Notes under the pieces: generated by a model
Seen by the model: the letters and a program-made list of their open reading frames with translations, nothing else
Database searches by the model: none
What the model was told of the DNA's origin: nothing
Shown: positions 51,907 to 61,439 of the stretch, one piece after another
How positions within the stretch are numbered: the first letter of the stretch is position 1
How the letters are laid out: every line of letters starts with the position of its first letter
Source: Microcella flavibacter
Lineage (GTDB): Bacteria > Actinomycetota > Actinomycetes > Actinomycetales > Microbacteriaceae
Direction of reading: 5' to 3'
DNA: 64,000 nucleotides
Assembly: GCF_012530535.1 (NCBI RefSeq)
Contig: NZ_CP051299.1
Location: forward strand, 1,860,001 to 1,924,000
Program-made: the position numbers and the translations under genes

Positions 51907-52742
51907 CGGGTCTCCACCCCGCGGGCGCCCGCGACCGGGCTGCCGTGCAGGGCCTCGCGCACGGAGGTGATCATCTCGAAGAAGGCGCCGTCCTCGCGCA
52001 GGTCGTCGGCGCGGTCGGCGGTGCGGCCGAGGTTCATCGTGACGACGTCGGCGATGCGGCCCGGGCGGGGCGACATGACGACGACGCGGTCGCTGAGGTA
52101 CACGGCCTCGGGGATCGAGTGGGTCACGAAGACGACGGCGGCGCCCGTGTCGGCGGCGATGCGCAGCAGCTCGGTCTGCATGTACTCGCGCGTCATCTCG
52201 TCGAGGGCACCGAAGGGCTCGTCCATGAGCAGCAGGGCGGGCTTCTTGGCGAGCGCGCGGGCGATCGCGACGCGCTGCTGCATGCCGCCCGAGAGCTGAT
52301 CGGGGAACCGATCGGCGAAGTCGCCGAGGCCGACGAGCGCGACGAGCTGCTCGACGCGGGCGGTGCGCTCGGCCGGGGCGACGCCGGCGAGCTCGAGCGG
52401 CAGCGCGATGTTGCCGGCCACCGTGCGCCAGGGCAGCAGCCCCGCCTGCTGGAAGGCGATGCCGTACTTCTGGTCGAGCCGCGCCTGGTGCGCGGAGGTG
52501 CCGAAGACCTCGACGGTGCCCGAGCTCGGGGTGTCGAGGTCGGCGATGAGGCGCAGCAGCGTCGACTTGCCGCAGCCGGAGGGGCCGATGAGCGAGACGA
52601 ACTCGCCGGGCGCGACCGCGAGGTCGATGCCCGTGAGCGCCGTCACCTCGCCCGCCTTCGTGGAGAAGATCTTGTCGACGCCGGTGACGGCGACGGCGGG
52701 GGCGGCGACGGCGGTGCTCGTCGCGGGGGTCGTGGAGGTCAT
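51903..52742 (-). CDS. ABC transporter ATP-binding protein
   Basis: The 279-residue ATPase starts MTSTTPATSTAVAAPAVAVT. It has Walker A GPSGCGKST near residue 52, Q-loop GIAFQQAGLLPWRTVAGNIA, signature LSGGMQQRVAIARALAKKPA and Walker B LLMDEPFGALDEM. It is of the nitrate/sulfonate/taurine (SsuB/TauB) family. It overlaps both permease genes by four bases, so stoichiometric translation is likely. Confidence 0.95.
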   Translation of the reverse strand: MTSTTPATSTAVAAPAVAVTGVDKIFSTKAGEVTALTGIDLAVAPGEFVSLIGPSGCGKSTLLRLIADLDTPSSGTVEVFGTSAHQARLDQKYGIAFQQAGLLPWRTVAGNIALPLELAGVAPAERTARVEQLVALVGLGDFADRFPDQLSGGMQQRVAIARALAKKPALLLMDEPFGALDEMTREYMQTELLRIAADTGAAVVFVTHSIPEAVYLSDRVVVMSPRPGRIADVVTMNLGRTADRADDLREDGAFFEMITSVREALHGSPVAGARGVETR

Positions 52743-53662
52743 GCCTGCTCCTCGGAGCGTCGGTAGGTGCGGAGGATGATGCCGAGCAGCGCGACCGAGC
52801 CGGCCGCGATGAGCCCGAGGGCGACGGCGCCCGCGATGGGCGCCCAGGCCTTCGCCGGGTCGCCGGAGGCCTGCCCGGCGTACTGGATGACGAGGCGGCC
52901 GATGCCGCCCTGCAGGCCCGTCGAGACCTCGGCGACGACGGCGCCGACGACGGCGTTCGCGGCCGCGAGACGGAGGGCCGGCAGGAGGTAGGGCACGGCG
53001 GCGGGGAAGCGGAGGCGCGTGAGCGTCTGCCACCAGCCCACCGAGTAGGTGTGCATGAGCTCGAGATGGATGCGGTCGGGTGCCTGCAGCCCGCGCAGCG
53101 CGCCGACCGCGACGGGGAAGAAGGCCAGGTAGCTCGCGATCACCGCGACCGACATCCAGTCCTGCCACTCGAAGGCGCCGATCTCGATGCGCGAGCCCCA
53201 GCTGCGCACGAGCGGGGCGAAGGCGATGAGCGGCACCGTCTGACTCAGCACGATCCACGGCAGCATCGCCGACTCGGCGAGCCGCCAGCGCTGCATGACG
53301 AGGGCGAGGCCGATGCCGACGGCGACTCCGACCACCCAGCCCGCGGCCGCGATGCCGAGGGTCAGCGAGGCCGCGAGCACGATCTCGAGCCAGAGCGGGT
53401 CGGCGCCCTCGGCGCGCGTCACCGGCTCGAGCATCCTGCCCGCCATCTCCCACAGGTGCGGCATGGCGAGATCGCTCGTGCGCGGCAGCACGCGGATGCC
53501 CGCCACGACCACGCCGTCGGCGGGGCCGAGCGCCTTGTACGCCTCCCACACGATGCCCAGCGCGACGAGCCCCACGAGGCCCCAGCCCCACACCCGCAGC
53601 CGCGCGCCGCGATCGCGCGCCCGACGACGGGGCGGGGTGAGCGCGATCGCGGCGTCGGTCAC
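52739..53662 (-). CDS. ABC transporter permease, second
   Basis: The 307-residue permease starts at GTG 53662 overlapping the LLM stop. After a basic N-terminus ([13 protein letters not shown]) come six membrane helices. The EAA-like loop is HTYSVGWWQTLTRLRFPAAV, then PYLLPALRLAAANAVVGAVV and AEVSTG. It has a longer extracytoplasmic loop (residues about 45-85) than its partner. Both permeases belong to the SsuC-like BPD_transp_1 family. Confidence 0.93.
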   Translation of the reverse strand: MTDAAIALTPPRRRARDRGARLRVWGWGLVGLVALGIVWEAYKALGPADGVVVAGIRVLPRTSDLAMPHLWEMAGRMLEPVTRAEGADPLWLEIVLAASLTLGIAAAGWVVGVAVGIGLALVMQRWRLAESAMLPWIVLSQTVPLIAFAPLVRSWGSRIEIGAFEWQDWMSVAVIASYLAFFPVAVGALRGLQAPDRIHLELMHTYSVGWWQTLTRLRFPAAVPYLLPALRLAAANAVVGAVVAEVSTGLQGGIGRLVIQYAGQASGDPAKAWAPIAGAVALGLIAAGSVALLGIILRTYRRSEEQA

Positions 53663-54675
53663 GCCTTCGCCCGCTTCGGCGCGTTGATCGCGGGAATGAT
53701 GCGCTCGCCGTAGACGCGGAGGGTCTCCTCCTTGTTGTCGTGCTGCAGGTAGCCGGCGAACTGGTCGACGCCGAGCTCGCGCAGGGCCTCGAGCTTCTCG
53801 ATGTGCTGCTCCGCGGTGCCGAGCACGCAGAAGCGGTCGACGATCTCGTCGGGCACGAAGTCGACGTGGTCGTTGCCGGCCTTGCCGTGGCTGTTGTAGT
53901 CGTAGCCCTCGCGCCCGGCGATGTAGTCGGTGAGCGCCGTCGGCACCTCGCTGCCGGCGCCGTGCTTGGCGACGATGTCGGCGACGTGGTTGCCGACCAT
54001 CCCGCCGAACCAGCGGCACTGGTCGCGCATGTGCTCCCAGTCGTCGCCGACGTACATCGGCGCGGCCACGCAGAACTTCACGTCCATCGGGTCGCGCCCG
54101 GCGTTGTCGGCGGCCGTGCGCACGGTCTCGATCATCCACTTCGCGATGTCGAGGTCGGCCAGCTGCAGGATGAAGCCGTCGCCGACCTCGCCCGTGAGCT
54201 TGAGCGCGAGCGGGCCGTAGGCGGCCACCCACATCTCGAGCTCGCTGCCCGTGCTCCACGGCAGCTGCAGCGTGGCGCCGTGGTACTCGACCGCGCGGGA
54301 GTTCGCGAGCTCGCGGATCACGTGGATCGACTCGCGCAGCTCGGCGAGCGTCGTCGGCTTGCCGTTCGTGACGCGCACGGCCGAGTCGCCGCGGCCGATG
54401 CCGCAGACCGTGCGGTTGCCGTACATCTCGTTGAGGGTGGCGAAGGTGCTCGCCGTCACCGTCCAGTCGCGCGTGGCGGGGTTCGTGACGAAGGGCCCCA
54501 CCTTCACGCGGTGCGTCTCGGCGAGGATCGCCGAGTAGATGACGTAGGGCTCCTGCCAGAGGATGTGCGAGTCGAAGGTCCACACGTGGCTGAAGCCGTG
54601 CTGCTCGGCGAGCTTGGCGAGGTGCACCGTGCGCGAGGCGGGCGGGTTGGTCTGGATGACTGCTCCGAAGTCCAT
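53659..54675 (-). CDS. Luciferase-like (F420-type) oxidoreductase in pyrimidine operon
   Basis: The 338-residue LLM protein begins MDFGAVIQTNPPASRTVHLA. It has FSHVWTFDSHILWQEPYVIY, GPFVTNPATRDWTVTASTFA, NRTVCGIGRGDSAVRVTNGK and AYGPLALKLTGEVGDGFILQ. This corresponds to a recognised LLM subfamily (TIGR03842 type) annotated as F420-dependent. It stands between dihydropyrimidinase and the transporter, where a pyrimidine-reducing or related enzyme would be expected; no dihydropyrimidine dehydrogenase is in the cluster. F420 biosynthesis genes lie within 9 kb. F420 use and pyrimidine as substrate are inferences. Confidence 0.92.
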   Translation of the reverse strand: MDFGAVIQTNPPASRTVHLAKLAEQHGFSHVWTFDSHILWQEPYVIYSAILAETHRVKVGPFVTNPATRDWTVTASTFATLNEMYGNRTVCGIGRGDSAVRVTNGKPTTLAELRESIHVIRELANSRAVEYHGATLQLPWSTGSELEMWVAAYGPLALKLTGEVGDGFILQLADLDIAKWMIETVRTAADNAGRDPMDVKFCVAAPMYVGDDWEHMRDQCRWFGGMVGNHVADIVAKHGAGSEVPTALTDYIAGREGYDYNSHGKAGNDHVDFVPDEIVDRFCVLGTAEQHIEKLEALRELGVDQFAGYLQHDNKEETLRVYGERIIPAINAPKRAKA

Positions 54676-54689
54676 GGCTGCTCCCTCCC

Positions 54690-56150
54690 CTACACCAGGT
54701 ACTGCGACAGGCCGCGGCGCAGGTACTGGCCGTGGCCGGCCCGCCCGTGGAACGCGTCGTCGCGGATGACGATCGAGCCGCGGCTGATGACCGTGTCGAC
54801 CTTGCCATCGATCTCGAAGCCCTCCCAGGCCGCGTGATCCATGTTCATGTGGTGCTTCCTGCCGGTCGGCCGGCCCTCGGCGTCGACGGGCATGCCGATG
54901 CTCGTATGGCCGTCCGGGTCGTAGATCACGACGTCGGCGTCGGCCCCCGGGGCGATGACGCCCTTGCGGCCGTAGAGCCCGAACATGCGCGCCGGGGTCG
55001 TGCTCGTGAGCTCGACCCAGCGCTCGAGGGTGATCTCGCCCGTGACGACGCCCTGGTACATGAGATCCATGCGGTGCTCGACCGAGCCGATGCCGTTCGG
55101 GATCTTCGAGAAGTCGCCGAGCCCGAGCTCCTTCTGGCCCTTCATGCAGAAGGGGCAGTGGTCGGTCGAGACCATCTGGATGTCGTTCGTGCGCAGGCTG
55201 CGCCACATGTGGTGCTGGTGGCCCTCCTCCTTCGACCGCAGCGGTGTCGAGCAGACCCACTTGGCGCCCTCGAAGGCGCCGAACTCGTCACTGGAAGCTC
55301 CGAGCTGGTCCTCGAGCGAGAGGTACAGGTACTGCGGGCACGTCTCGCCGAACACGTTCTGCCCGACGTCGCGCGCGGCCGCGAGCTGCTCGACCGCCTG
55401 CTTGGCGCTCACGTGCACGACGTAGAGCGGGGCGCCGGTGAGGTTCGCGAGCATGATCGCGCGGTGCGTCGCCTCCTCCTCCATCTGCCAGGCGCGCGCG
55501 ACCCCGTGGTAGTACGGGTCGGTCTTGCCCTGGGCGAGCAGCTGCTCGACGAGCACGTCGATGGCGGGGCCGTTCTCGGCGTGCATCATCGTCATGAGCC
55601 CGGTGTCGGCGGCGACCTGCATGGCGCGCAGGATCTGCGCGTCGTCGCTGTAGAAGACGCCCGGGTAGGCCATGAAGAGCTTGTAGCTCGTGATGCCCTC
55701 GTCGATGAGCTTCGGCAGCGCCGCGAGCGAGTCGGCGTCGACCCCGCCGACGATCTGGTGGAACCCGTAGTCGACGGCCGCGTTGCCCGCGGCCTTCTCG
55801 TGCCACGCGGCGAGCCCGTCGAACACCTTCTGGCCCGCGGTCTGCACCGCGAAGTCGATGATGCTCGTCGTGCCGCCCCAGGCGGCCGCGATCGTGCCGG
55901 TCTCGAAGGTGTCGATCGCGGCGGTGCCGCCGAAGGGCAGCTCCATGTGGGTGTGGGCGTCGATGCCGCCGGGGATCACGTACTTGCCCGTCGCGTCGAT
56001 GACGGTGTCGACGCTCGCGGTCAGATCGTGCCCGAGCAGGGTCGAGCCCGGCTCGAGCACGGCGACGATGCGCTCGCCGTCGATGAGGACGTCGGCGGCC
56101 GTGCGCCCGGTGGCGCTCACGACCGTTCCGCCCGTGATGAGGATGGTCAT
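54690..56150 (-). CDS. hydA: Dihydropyrimidinase/hydantoinase
   Basis: The 486-residue amidohydrolase has VIPGGIDAHTHMELPFGGTA (zinc ligands His-x-His), the carboxylated Lys in GITSYKLFMAYPGVFYS, MMHAENG (His), VVHVSAKQAVEQLAAARD (His) and MVSTDHCPFCMKGQKELGLG (Asp). Length and motifs fit D-hydantoinase/dihydropyrimidinase, which opens dihydrouracil, dihydrothymine or hydantoins to N-carbamoyl amino acids. It lies 28 nt after the carbamoyl amidohydrolase and 14 nt before the LLM gene. Confidence 0.95.
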   Translation of the reverse strand: MTILITGGTVVSATGRTAADVLIDGERIVAVLEPGSTLLGHDLTASVDTVIDATGKYVIPGGIDAHTHMELPFGGTAAIDTFETGTIAAAWGGTTSIIDFAVQTAGQKVFDGLAAWHEKAAGNAAVDYGFHQIVGGVDADSLAALPKLIDEGITSYKLFMAYPGVFYSDDAQILRAMQVAADTGLMTMMHAENGPAIDVLVEQLLAQGKTDPYYHGVARAWQMEEEATHRAIMLANLTGAPLYVVHVSAKQAVEQLAAARDVGQNVFGETCPQYLYLSLEDQLGASSDEFGAFEGAKWVCSTPLRSKEEGHQHHMWRSLRTNDIQMVSTDHCPFCMKGQKELGLGDFSKIPNGIGSVEHRMDLMYQGVVTGEITLERWVELTSTTPARMFGLYGRKGVIAPGADADVVIYDPDGHTSIGMPVDAEGRPTGRKHHMNMDHAAWEGFEIDGKVDTVISRGSIVIRDDAFHGRAGHGQYLRRGLSQYLV

Positions 56151-56178
56151 CGGGATTCTCCTGAGATCGTCGGTCGGG

Positions 56179-57027
56179 CTACGGGCGCGTGGTCGCGGTG
56201 TAGGAGTCGGGTCGACGATCCCGGTAGAACTGCCAGTTGTTGCGCACCTCGCGGATGAGGTCGAGGTCGAGGTCGCGCGTCACCGTCTCGGACTGGTCCT
56301 GGCTCGCGACCTCGCCGACGTAGTTGCCGCGCGGGTCGACGAAGTAGCTCGAGCCGTAGAAGGTGACGGCGAGGTCGCCGAACTCGTCGCTCTCGGTGCC
56401 GATGCGGTTGTTCGCCCCGATGTAGTACTGGTTCGCGGCGGCCGCGGCGGGCTGCTCGAGCTCCCACAGGCGGTTCGAGAGGCCGGGCTTCGTGGCGCTC
56501 GGGTTGAAGACGATCTCGGCGCCGTTCAGGCCCAGCTCGCGCCAGCCCTCGGGGAAGTGCCGGTCGTAGCAGATGTAGACGCCCACCTTGCCGACGGCCG
56601 TGTCGAACACGGGGTAGCCGAGGTTGCCGGGGCGGAAGTAGAACTTCTCCCAGAACCGGTCGAGGTTCGGGATGTGGTGCTTGCGGTACTTGCCGAGGAT
56701 CGTGCCGTCGGCATCCACCACCACGGCGGTGTTGTAGTAGACGCCGGGCATGTCCTCCTCGTAGATGGGCAGGACGATGACCATCTTGAGTTCCTTCGCG
56801 AGCGCCGCGAAGCGCTGCACGATGGGCCCGTCGGCGGGTTCGGCGTAGTCGTAGTACTTGGCGTCCTCGATGATGCCGAAGTAGGGGCCGTAGAAGAGCT
56901 CCTGGAAGCAGATGATCTGCGCCCCGTCGGCCGCGGCATCGCGGGCGAGCTGCTCGTGCTTGTCGAGCATCGACTCCTTGTCGCCCGTCCAGGTGGTCTG
57001 AGTGATCGCGGCGCGAACCGTGGTCAT
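56179..57027 (-). CDS. Nitrilase-superfamily N-carbamoyl-beta-alanine amidohydrolase
   Basis: The 282-residue protein starts at ATG 57027, which has AGGGGA 8 nt upstream; an ATG two codons earlier is too close to that site. The Glu-Lys-Cys triad is in ICFQELFYGPYFGI, KYRKHHIPNLDRFW and VGVYICYDRHFPEGWRELGL. These are close to beta-ureidopropionases, which release ammonia, CO2 and beta-amino acid from N-carbamoyl-beta-alanine. It is the first gene of the operon continuing to the aminotransferase and diverges from fbiA. Confidence 0.93.
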   Translation of the reverse strand: MTTVRAAITQTTWTGDKESMLDKHEQLARDAAADGAQIICFQELFYGPYFGIIEDAKYYDYAEPADGPIVQRFAALAKELKMVIVLPIYEEDMPGVYYNTAVVVDADGTILGKYRKHHIPNLDRFWEKFYFRPGNLGYPVFDTAVGKVGVYICYDRHFPEGWRELGLNGAEIVFNPSATKPGLSNRLWELEQPAAAAANQYYIGANNRIGTESDEFGDLAVTFYGSSYFVDPRGNYVGEVASQDQSETVTRDLDLDLIREVRNNWQFYRDRRPDSYTATTRP

Positions 57028-57179
57028 GTGCATGTTCCCCTTTTCATCGTTGAACTGGGGTCAGTGTGCGAGAGCGCCGTTTCCGGCTCGTTTCGCCCAA
57101 TGACAGGTGGGTAAAACATAGGCCTCATCTGCGCATTCCTGCACCATCCCGCACGCATGAGCGCGATGCCCGGCGCGGC

Positions 57180-57185
57180 TACCGT
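57180..57185 (+). promoter_or_regulatory. -10 element TACCGT, leaderless start
   Basis: TACCGT ends 6 nt before the fbiA ATG at 57192. The GGAGG between them is too close to the ATG to serve as a normal ribosome-binding site. Confidence 0.45.
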
Positions 57186-57191
57186 GGAGGC

Positions 57192-58205
57192 ATGAGGATC
57201 GTGGTGCTCGCAGGCGGGGTCGGAGGCGCGCGGTTCGTGCGCGGCGTGCGCGAGGCGGTGCGCCGGGCGGCCCCGGGAGCGCCCCTCGAGGGCGCCGCGA
57301 TCGACGTCATCGTGAACACCGGGGACGACTGGTGGCTCGCCGGATTGCGCATCACCCCCGACCTCGACTCGATGCTCTACACGCTCAGCGGGCAGAACGA
57401 CGAGGTGCGGGGCTGGGGGCGGGTCGGCGAGAGCGAGCGCGTCTCGGCCGAGCTGCAGGAGTACGGCGTGACCCCGCCCTGGTTCACGCTCGGCGACCTC
57501 GACCTCGGCACCCACATCGCCCGCAGCGCCTGGCTGCGCGAGGGCGCAACGCCCTCCGAGGTCGTGCGGCGTCTGCAGCAGCGCTGGGAGCTCGGCGTCA
57601 CCCTGCATCCCGCGACCGACGACGAGGTCGACACCCACGTCGTCATCGCGGGCGATGCCGGCGCGGGCTCGGGCGAGCGCGAGCTGCACTTCCAGGAGTG
57701 GTGGACCCGCTACCGGGCCTCCCTGCCGGCGGCTCGTTTCGTGCAGCACGGCATCGAGAGCGCCGCGCCCTCCCCCGGCGCCCTGGATGCCCTGCTCGAG
57801 GCCGACCTCGTGCTCGTCGCCCCCTCCAACCCCGTCGTGTCGATCGGCACCGTGCTCGCCGTGCCCGGCATGCGCGACGCCATCACCGCCGAGCGCGCGC
57901 CCGTCGTCGGCGTCTCGCCGATCATCGCGGGCGAGGCCGTGCGCGGCATGGCCGACGCCTGCCTCAGCGCCATCGGCGTCGCGACCGACGCGGGCGCCGT
58001 CGCCCGCCACTACGGGCTGCGCCGCGACGGCGGACTGCTCGACGGCTGGCTCGTGGCCGAGGAGGACGCGGCGCTCGTCGCCCCGCTCGACGACGAGGGC
58101 TTCGCCGTGCGGGCCGTGCCGCTGTGGATGCGCGACCTCGACACCGCCGCCGCGCTCGCCGAGGAGGCCGTCGCGCTCGGGCTCGCGCTGCGCGACGAGG
58201 GCTGA
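57192..58205 (+). CDS. fbiA: 2-phospho-L-lactate (phosphoenolpyruvate) transferase, F420 biosynthesis
   Basis: The 337-residue protein starts MRIVVLAGGVGGARFVRGVR, the CofD/FbiA nucleotide-binding motif. VNTGDDWWLAGLRITPDLDS, DLDLGTHIARSAWLREGATP and APSNPVVSIGTVLAVPGMRD follow. FbiA joins FO to the phosphoenolpyruvyl or lactyl moiety delivered by FbiD, giving (dehydro-)F420-0. It lies upstream of fbiC on the same strand. FbiB, the glutamate ligase, is not in the window. Confidence 0.95.
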   Translation: MRIVVLAGGVGGARFVRGVREAVRRAAPGAPLEGAAIDVIVNTGDDWWLAGLRITPDLDSMLYTLSGQNDEVRGWGRVGESERVSAELQEYGVTPPWFTLGDLDLGTHIARSAWLREGATPSEVVRRLQQRWELGVTLHPATDDEVDTHVVIAGDAGAGSGERELHFQEWWTRYRASLPAARFVQHGIESAAPSPGALDALLEADLVLVAPSNPVVSIGTVLAVPGMRDAITAERAPVVGVSPIIAGEAVRGMADACLSAIGVATDAGAVARHYGLRRDGGLLDGWLVAEEDAALVAPLDDEGFAVRAVPLWMRDLDTAAALAEEAVALGLALRDEG

Positions 58206-58422
58206 GCGCGGCGCCGTGGCGGCGGGCCGGGCGGCTCGGATGAGCGCTCCGGCCCGAGACGCGCACGACTCATGACGCGAGTAGGGTGACGGCATCGACG
58301 CGGCGCACCCGGCATTGGGGGCGCCTGGGCCCGGCTCCTGCCCGGGCCGTCCCCCGCGGGTCGCGCGCGCCCGCATCCCCCTCGGTCGCCCCGTCGCGGC
58401 CGCAGCCGACCACGGAGCACTC

Positions 58423-61104
58423 GTGACCGACTCGCCCGTCCCTCTGCCCACGCCGACCGTCGCCCCCGCCGCGCCGACGCCGGAGGCGGGCTTCGTGCCC
58501 ACCGCCTCGGCGATCTCGCGCGCCCTCAAGCGCGCCGAGTCGGGCGTGACCCTCGACGCGACCGAGGCCGAGACGCTGCTGCACGCGCGCCACGACGACC
58601 TCGACCGTCTGCTGACGGTCGCGAGCCGCGTGCGGGATGCCGGGCTCGAGCGCGCCGGACGCCCCGGGGTCATCACGTACTCGCGCAAGGTGTTCATCCC
58701 GCTCACCCACCTCTGCCGCGACCGCTGCCACTACTGCGTGTTCGTCAAGACCCCGAACCAGCTCGAGAAGGAGGGCAAGGCGCCGTTCCTCAGCCCCGAC
58801 GAGGTGCTCGAGGTCGCGCGCCAGGGCGCGGCGATGGGCTGCAAGGAGGCGCTGTTCACCCTCGGCGACCGCCCCGAGGACCGCTGGCCGGCCGCCCGCG
58901 AGTGGCTCGACGCGCACGGCTACGACTCGACGATCGACTACCTGCGGGCGATGTCGATCCGCATCCTCGAGGAGACCGGTCTGCTGCCCCACCTCAACCC
59001 CGGCGTCATGACGTGGGAGGAGATCCAGCGCCTCAAGCCCGTCGCCCCGAGCATGGGCATGATGCTCGAGACCACCTCGACGCGCCTGTTCGAGACCCGC
59101 GGGCTCGCCCACTTCGGCAGCCCCGACAAGGATCCGGCGCTGCGACTGCGCGTGCTCGAGGACGCGGGGCGCAGCAACGTGCCCTTCACCTCCGGCCTGC
59201 TGCTGGGCATCGGCGAGACCTACGCCGAGCGCGTCGACGGGATGTTCGCCCTGCGCGCCGTGGCCCGCCGCCACGGTTCGCTGCAGGAGGTCATCATCCA
59301 GAACTTCCGCGCGAAGCCGCGCACGGCGATGCGCGGCGCCGACGACCTGGAGCTGCAGGAGTACATCGCCTCGGTCGCCGTCGCCAAGCTCGTGATGGGC
59401 CCCGGCGCGCGCATCCAGGCCCCGCCGAACCTCACCGACGCCGAGGAGCTCGGCCTGCTGATCCGGGCCGGCATCGACGACTGGGGCGGCGTGAGCCCGC
59501 TGACCCCCGATCATGTGAACCCCGAGCGGCCGTGGCCGCAGATCGACGAGCTCGCCCGGTTGACCGCGCTCTCGGGCTACGCGCTGCGCGAGCGCCTCAC
59601 CGCGCACCCGCACTTCGTGCGCGCCGAGGAGCCGTGGATCGACCCGCGCGTGCTGCCGCACGTGCGCGCGCTCGCCGGGCCCGACGGCCTGGCCGACGAG
59701 TCGGCGATGCCGGTCGGCCTGCCCTGGCAGGAGCCCGATCCCGACTGGGCGGCGACGGGCGGCACGGGCCGCACCGATCTGCATGTCGAGATCGACACCG
59801 TCGGGCGCACGACGCAGACGCGCGGCGACTTCGAGGACGTCTACGGCGACTGGGCCGAGCTGCGCGAGACCGTCGGCGACACACGCCGGTCCGCGGCAGG
59901 GTTCGCGGTGAGCGCGGGCGTGCGCGCGGTGCTGCAGCGGGCAGAGGATGCTCCCGCCGGGCTCTCCGACGCCGACTACCTGACCCTGCTCGACGCCGAG
60001 GGCGACGACCTCGACGCCCTCGCCGCGCTCGCCGACTCGGTGCGGCGCGACACGGTCGGAGACCGCGTCGGGTTCGTCGTGAACCGCAACATCAACTTCA
60101 CCAACGTCTGCTACACCGGCTGCCGCTTCTGCGCCTTCGCGCAGCGACGCACCGACGCCGACGCCTTCACTCTCTCCATGAAGCAGGTGGGCGACCGCGT
60201 CGACGAGGCGTGGAACCTGGGCGCCACGGAGATCTGCATGCAGGGCGGCATCCACCCGGATCTGCCGGGCACCGCGTACTTCGACCTCGCGCGCGAGGTC
60301 AAGAAGCGTCGGCCGGGCATCCACCTGCACGCGTTCAGCCCGATGGAGATCGTCAACGGCGCGACCCGCACGGGGCTGTCGTTCGAGGAGTTCCTGCGCG
60401 AGGCGCAGCTCGCCGGGCTCGACACGATTCCGGGCACGGCGGCGGAGATCCTCGACGACGAGGTGCGCTGGGTGCTCACGAAGGGCAAGCTGCCGGCGGC
60501 GACGTGGCTCGACATCGTGGGCACGGCGCACCGGCTGGGCATCCGCTCGTCGTCGACGATGATGTACGGCCACGTCGACAACCCGGCGCACTGGGTCGGC
60601 CACCTGCGCACGCTGTCGGCGCTGCAGGACGACACCGGCGGGTTCACCGAGTTCGTGCTGCTGCCGTTCGTGCACGCGAACTCGCCCGTGTACCTCGCGG
60701 GCGTGGCCCGTCCGGGCCCGACCGCGCAGGAGAACCGGGCGATCCACGCGGTCGCGCGGCTCATGCTGCACGAACGCATCGACCACATCCAGACCTCGTG
60801 GGTGAAGCTCGGCACCGAGGGCACGCAGATGATGCTGCGCGGCGGGGCCGACGACGTCGGCGGCACCCTCATGGAGGAGACGATCAGCCGCATGGCGGGC
60901 GCGGACAACGGCTCGGAGAAGACCGTGGCCGAGCTCGAGGAGCTCGTCGGCGGGATCGGCCGCACCTCCTGGCAGCGCACGACGACGTACGGCGAGCCGG
61001 ACGCCGAGCGGCTCGCGGCGGCGCAGGCGCACCGCACCGAGGGGTACGCGGCGACGGGTCGGCGGCTCGCGCTGTCGATCGCCGAGGTTCGCGCGGGGGC
61101 CTGA
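58423..61104 (+). CDS. fbiC: Bifunctional FO synthase FbiC
   Basis: The 893-residue protein fuses two radical SAM enzymes. The CofG half has the cluster motif CRDRCHYC (Cys98, Cys102, Cys105). The CofH half has CYTGCRFC (Cys563, Cys567, Cys570). Together they build FO (8-hydroxy-5-deazaflavin) from tyrosine and a flavin precursor. The GTG at 58423 is chosen because CGGAG lies 6 nt before it; the frame is open 36 codons upstream without similarity. TAGGGT at 58282-58287 may be its -10. FO is also an antenna pigment of some photolyases, two relatives of which are in this window. Confidence 0.97.
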   Translation: MTDSPVPLPTPTVAPAAPTPEAGFVPTASAISRALKRAESGVTLDATEAETLLHARHDDLDRLLTVASRVRDAGLERAGRPGVITYSRKVFIPLTHLCRDRCHYCVFVKTPNQLEKEGKAPFLSPDEVLEVARQGAAMGCKEALFTLGDRPEDRWPAAREWLDAHGYDSTIDYLRAMSIRILEETGLLPHLNPGVMTWEEIQRLKPVAPSMGMMLETTSTRLFETRGLAHFGSPDKDPALRLRVLEDAGRSNVPFTSGLLLGIGETYAERVDGMFALRAVARRHGSLQEVIIQNFRAKPRTAMRGADDLELQEYIASVAVAKLVMGPGARIQAPPNLTDAEELGLLIRAGIDDWGGVSPLTPDHVNPERPWPQIDELARLTALSGYALRERLTAHPHFVRAEEPWIDPRVLPHVRALAGPDGLADESAMPVGLPWQEPDPDWAATGGTGRTDLHVEIDTVGRTTQTRGDFEDVYGDWAELRETVGDTRRSAAGFAVSAGVRAVLQRAEDAPAGLSDADYLTLLDAEGDDLDALAALADSVRRDTVGDRVGFVVNRNINFTNVCYTGCRFCAFAQRRTDADAFTLSMKQVGDRVDEAWNLGATEICMQGGIHPDLPGTAYFDLAREVKKRRPGIHLHAFSPMEIVNGATRTGLSFEEFLREAQLAGLDTIPGTAAEILDDEVRWVLTKGKLPAATWLDIVGTAHRLGIRSSSTMMYGHVDNPAHWVGHLRTLSALQDDTGGFTEFVLLPFVHANSPVYLAGVARPGPTAQENRAIHAVARLMLHERIDHIQTSWVKLGTEGTQMMLRGGADDVGGTLMEETISRMAGADNGSEKTVAELEELVGGIGRTSWQRTTTYGEPDAERLAAAQAHRTEGYAATGRRLALSIAEVRAGA

Positions 61105-61312
61105 GCGGGGCGCTCCCGGCGCTCGGGGCGCCGCGGGCGGTACGGCCGGCCAGGCCGCTCGGGTCGCTGGCCGTTTCGCCGGCGGTGCCCGGCGGACGCG
61201 CGCAGCGCGGTCGATGTCGCGGGACGTGCGTGACGCTTCGTCCGCTGACCGCATCTCCGGCGATGGTCGCCGCCTTTCGCGGCACGTCCGGCACGGCATT
61301 CTCTCCCCACCG

Positions 61313-61371
61313 CCTTCCACTCTGCAGGACTTACATGACGTTCGCTCATGTAGTTCCTGCGGAGTGGAAGG
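61313..61371. repeat. Palindromic repeat element, copy 2
   Basis: Left arm CCTTCCACTCTGCAGGA (61313-61329) and right arm TCCTGCGGAGTGGAAGG (61355-61371) enclose a centre that is itself palindromic (ACATGA...TCATGT, 61333-61351). Left arm and length are identical to copy 1 at 26713-26771; the right arm has one change, A to G. Confidence 0.85.
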
Positions 61372-61439
61372 AGCATGAGGGGCGGCGCCGCCCCCTCGCC
61401 CGGCGAGACGCGGAGCGCCGCGCGAGGACGCTGCAGCGG

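Noticed and set aside
58315-58422. Earlier start of FbiC at 58315
   Set aside because: The extra 36 residues are Pro/Arg-rich without family similarity; the GTG at 58423 has a ribosome-binding site at proper distance.
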